5,074 nucleotides of DNA from Prevotella sp. UBA3288 (GTDB lineage: Bacteria; Bacteroidota; Bacteroidia; Bacteroidales; Bacteroidaceae): assembly GCA_002361655.1 (NCBI GenBank), contig DETM01000050.1, forward strand, positions 360 to 5,433, in the 5' to 3' direction. Positions 4,450 to 5,074 of the stretch are shown here, one piece after another (within the stretch, counting starts at the first letter, position 1; every line of letters begins with the position of its first letter). Both the position numbers and the translations under genes were made by a program. The notes beneath the pieces are model-generated. The model was not told where the DNA came from. It made no database searches and was given only the letters and a program-made list of their open reading frames with translations.

Positions 4450-4459
4450 GGGGGGGGGG
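4450..4459. repeat. Homopolymer of ten G
   Basis: Ten consecutive G on the plus strand (C on the leader strand of the 523-aa gene), 156-165 nt before its start. Tracts this long slip easily in replication and are also error-prone in sequencing. The exact length should be treated with caution. Confidence 0.85.
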
Positions 4460-4478
4460 TAAGAGCCAAGCCGCTCCC

Positions 4479-4495
4479 GCCGCCCAGCCGGCGGC
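4479..4495 (-). other. GC-rich leader hairpin GCCGCC / GGCGGC
   Basis: A 6-bp all-GC stem (4479-4484 with 4490-4495) with a 5-nt loop lies in the presumed leader of the 523-aa gene. A smaller GAGC/GCTC stem (4463-4476) follows it in the direction of transcription, and then the C10 run. Together with the hairpin at 4361-4394 it suggests a multi-hairpin leader. Confidence 0.4.
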
Positions 4496-4628
4496 ACCCT
4501 CAGTCCTCCCGCCCGTCAGTGTAGGGCCGGTAGCAGCGTCGCGGGTGTATGTCAGTGGTTGCAGGGGCATTGTGTCGGTTTGTGGATGAGTTGAAATTAT
4601 CTCTTCTTGTATTTCTTACTTTCGACTG

Positions 4629-4636
4629 CAAAGATA
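4629..4636 (-). promoter_or_regulatory. Probable -7 box reading toward the 523-aa gene
   Basis: The minus strand reads TATCTTTG followed by CA, a perfect TAnnTTTG box. The -33 element is poor: only TGTG is found, at a spacing of about 22 nt. If used, transcription would begin near 4623 and give a leader of roughly 330 nt containing the hairpins and the C10 run. No better promoter is visible closer to the gene. Confidence 0.5.
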
Positions 4637-4708
4637 CGAAAAAATTCCGAGACCACCGCACATTTCGGAAAAAAAGTGGAAGAAAGTTCATTTTTTCTCC
4701 TGAAATTC

Positions 4709-4740
4709 TTTGGCCGTTTCCCATTTTTTATGTATCTTTG
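4709..4740 (+). promoter_or_regulatory. Near-perfect Bacteroidota promoter on the plus strand
   Basis: TTTG (4709-4712), a 20-nt spacer and TATCTTTG (4733-4740), followed by CA, match the -33/-7 consensus and spacing. The predicted start of transcription is near 4747, about 22 nt before the ATG at 4769. It is divergent from the box at 4629-4636, with about 70 bp between them. Confidence 0.75.
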
Positions 4741-4768
4741 CACTGTCAAACAAAAACAATTGACGGCA

Positions 4769-4888
4769 ATGGCAGACGACGAGCAGAAGAGACAGAAAGG
4801 AAAGTCCCAGCAGGCCCATAAGCCCCATAGCAGAAACTCAGCGTGGTATGGCTTTGGCAGCAGCCTCCGACAATACAGATACAGATGA
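4769..4888 (+). CDS. Small or truncated hydrophilic ORF, function unknown
   Basis: A 39-codon frame from ATG at 4769 encodes a charged, basic peptide (MADDEQKRQKGKSQQAHKP, then NSAWYGFGSS) and stops at TGA 4886-4888. It is the only plausible product of the near-perfect promoter just upstream, with a short A-rich leader before the ATG. I recognise no family. The last seven codons, from CAA at 4868 or just beyond, run into the palindromic repeat element that begins at 4871, so the natural C-terminus was probably replaced when that element arrived. This may be the 5' remnant of a longer gene rather than a genuine small protein. No signal peptide or membrane segment is present. Confidence 0.45.
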   Translation: MADDEQKRQKGKSQQAHKPHSRNSAWYGFGSSLRQYRYR

Positions 4889-4985
4889 TACAGATGTTTT
4901 CTTAAACCCCATCGCGTACCGCGTGCGCGCGGTACGCGCGATAAAAGTTTTAAATATATCTGTATTATCTGTATCATCTGTATTA
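4871..4985. repeat. Palindromic repeat element with 9-bp units on both arms
   Basis: The right arm has three tandem 9-mers, TCTGTATTA, TCTGTATCA, TCTGTATTA (4959-4985). The left arm has inverted versions, CAATACAGA (4871-4879), a 6-nt partial unit, and TGATACAGA (4886-4894). Inside these, TTAAAC faces GTTTTAA and ATCGCG faces CGCGAT. At the centre is a perfect 11-bp stem, CGCGTACCGCG, with loop TGCG (4913-4938). The whole reads as one cruciform-forming unit resembling REP- or MITE-type dispersed elements. No transposase is present. Confidence 0.65.
4913..4938. repeat. Perfect GC-rich palindrome at the core of the element
   Basis: CGCGTACCGCG (4913-4923) and CGCGGTACGCG (4928-4938) are exact reverse complements around TGCG. 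The stem is nearly all G-C and far richer in GC than the flanking AT-rich arms. It could form a stable RNA hairpin on either strand. On the plus strand ATAAAAGTTTT follows, which is not a continuous U-tract. Confidence 0.85.
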
Positions 4986-5074
4986 AGAATAAAGAATAAA
5001 GAAAAAAGAAAGAAGAAAAGAAAGCAAAGCAAAGAAGCCTCCATTCCACCCGTTTGAAGCCTCCAAACGCACCG
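4986..5074. other. Purine-rich tract and terminal hairpin, no supported gene
   Basis: Positions 4986-5037 on the plus strand are almost only A and G, built from loose AAAGAATA and AAAGAAG units. Then GAAGCCTCCA occurs twice (5034-5043 and 5056-5065). The second copy sits in a hairpin CGTTTG / CAAACG (5051-5056 with 5064-5069). I see no coding sequence I would support here. Confidence 0.5.

Noticed and set aside
4871..4985. Intrinsic terminator
   Set aside because: The GC stem is strong but not followed by a continuous U-tract on either strand, and the outer arms are themselves repeated units.
4597..5049. 150-codon minus-strand frame rich in F, L and I
   Set aside because: It crosses the strong plus-strand promoter and the palindromic element, and its hydrophobic runs come from the purine-rich tract and 9-bp repeats.
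4838..5057. Frames on both strands with NTDDTD/ISVLSVSS-like repeats
   Set aside because: Nine-base repeat units keep any frame open, so the apparent peptides are by-products of the repeat element.

Overview
The window looks like accessory chromosome of a Bacteroidota organism, most probably a Prevotella-like member of Bacteroidales. The evidence is the promoter style (TTTG, a 20-nt spacer, then TATCTTTG, the Bacteroides -33/-7 consensus), AT-rich start regions without Shine-Dalgarno sites, and secreted proteins built from short beta-rich modules (CBM26-like, choice-of-anchor-D-like, 'EGxxVTxxYNG' modules, beta-helix repeats) typical of that group. Species cannot be fixed from the sequence.

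Layout, with almost everything on the minus strand (transcribed right to left). (1) 1-46: the first codons of a secreted protein cut by the window edge. (2) 77-1519: a 480-aa secreted beta-solenoid-like protein, 30 nt upstream of (1), so the two are probably co-transcribed. (3) 1520-1726: intergenic, with a G-rich repeat able to form a hairpin or G-quadruplex. It appears to be a ~101-bp insertion bounded by a 5-bp direct repeat. (4) 1727-2232: a two-gene type II toxin-antitoxin operon (RelE/ParE-family toxin, small antitoxin) with a 4-nt ATGA overlap and a near-perfect promoter at 2336-2367. (5) 2233-2722: about 490 bp of non-coding DNA with a duplicated 33-bp promoter segment, hairpins and a GAACCGT triplet repeat. 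(6) 2723-4294: a 523-aa secreted protein with a carbohydrate-binding-like module nested inside a beta-sandwich, followed by a Pmp-like beta-helix (GGAI/FxxN). (7) 4295-4768: a long GC-rich leader with a strong RNA hairpin (UCCG tetraloop), a G10 tract, and two divergent promoters. (8) 4769-4888: a 39-codon plus-strand ORF under a near-perfect promoter, ending inside (9), a ~115-bp palindromic repeat element (4871-4985), then a purine-rich tail.

The secreted proteins look like members of one modular surface or exported family. They share a signal-peptide style, an 'EGxxVTxxYNGxKxV' module, and for the two complete genes a 14-nt motif placed identically 10 nt before the start codon. The TA operon separates two of them and is bounded by inverted repeats (1572-1593 and 2573-2593), which suggests it arrived as a cassette. 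No enzyme active site, defence system or CRISPR array is visible. The most notable structural signals are the inverted repeats around the TA operon, the apparent small insertion that splits the left one, the leader hairpin of the 523-aa gene, and the palindromic element at the right end.
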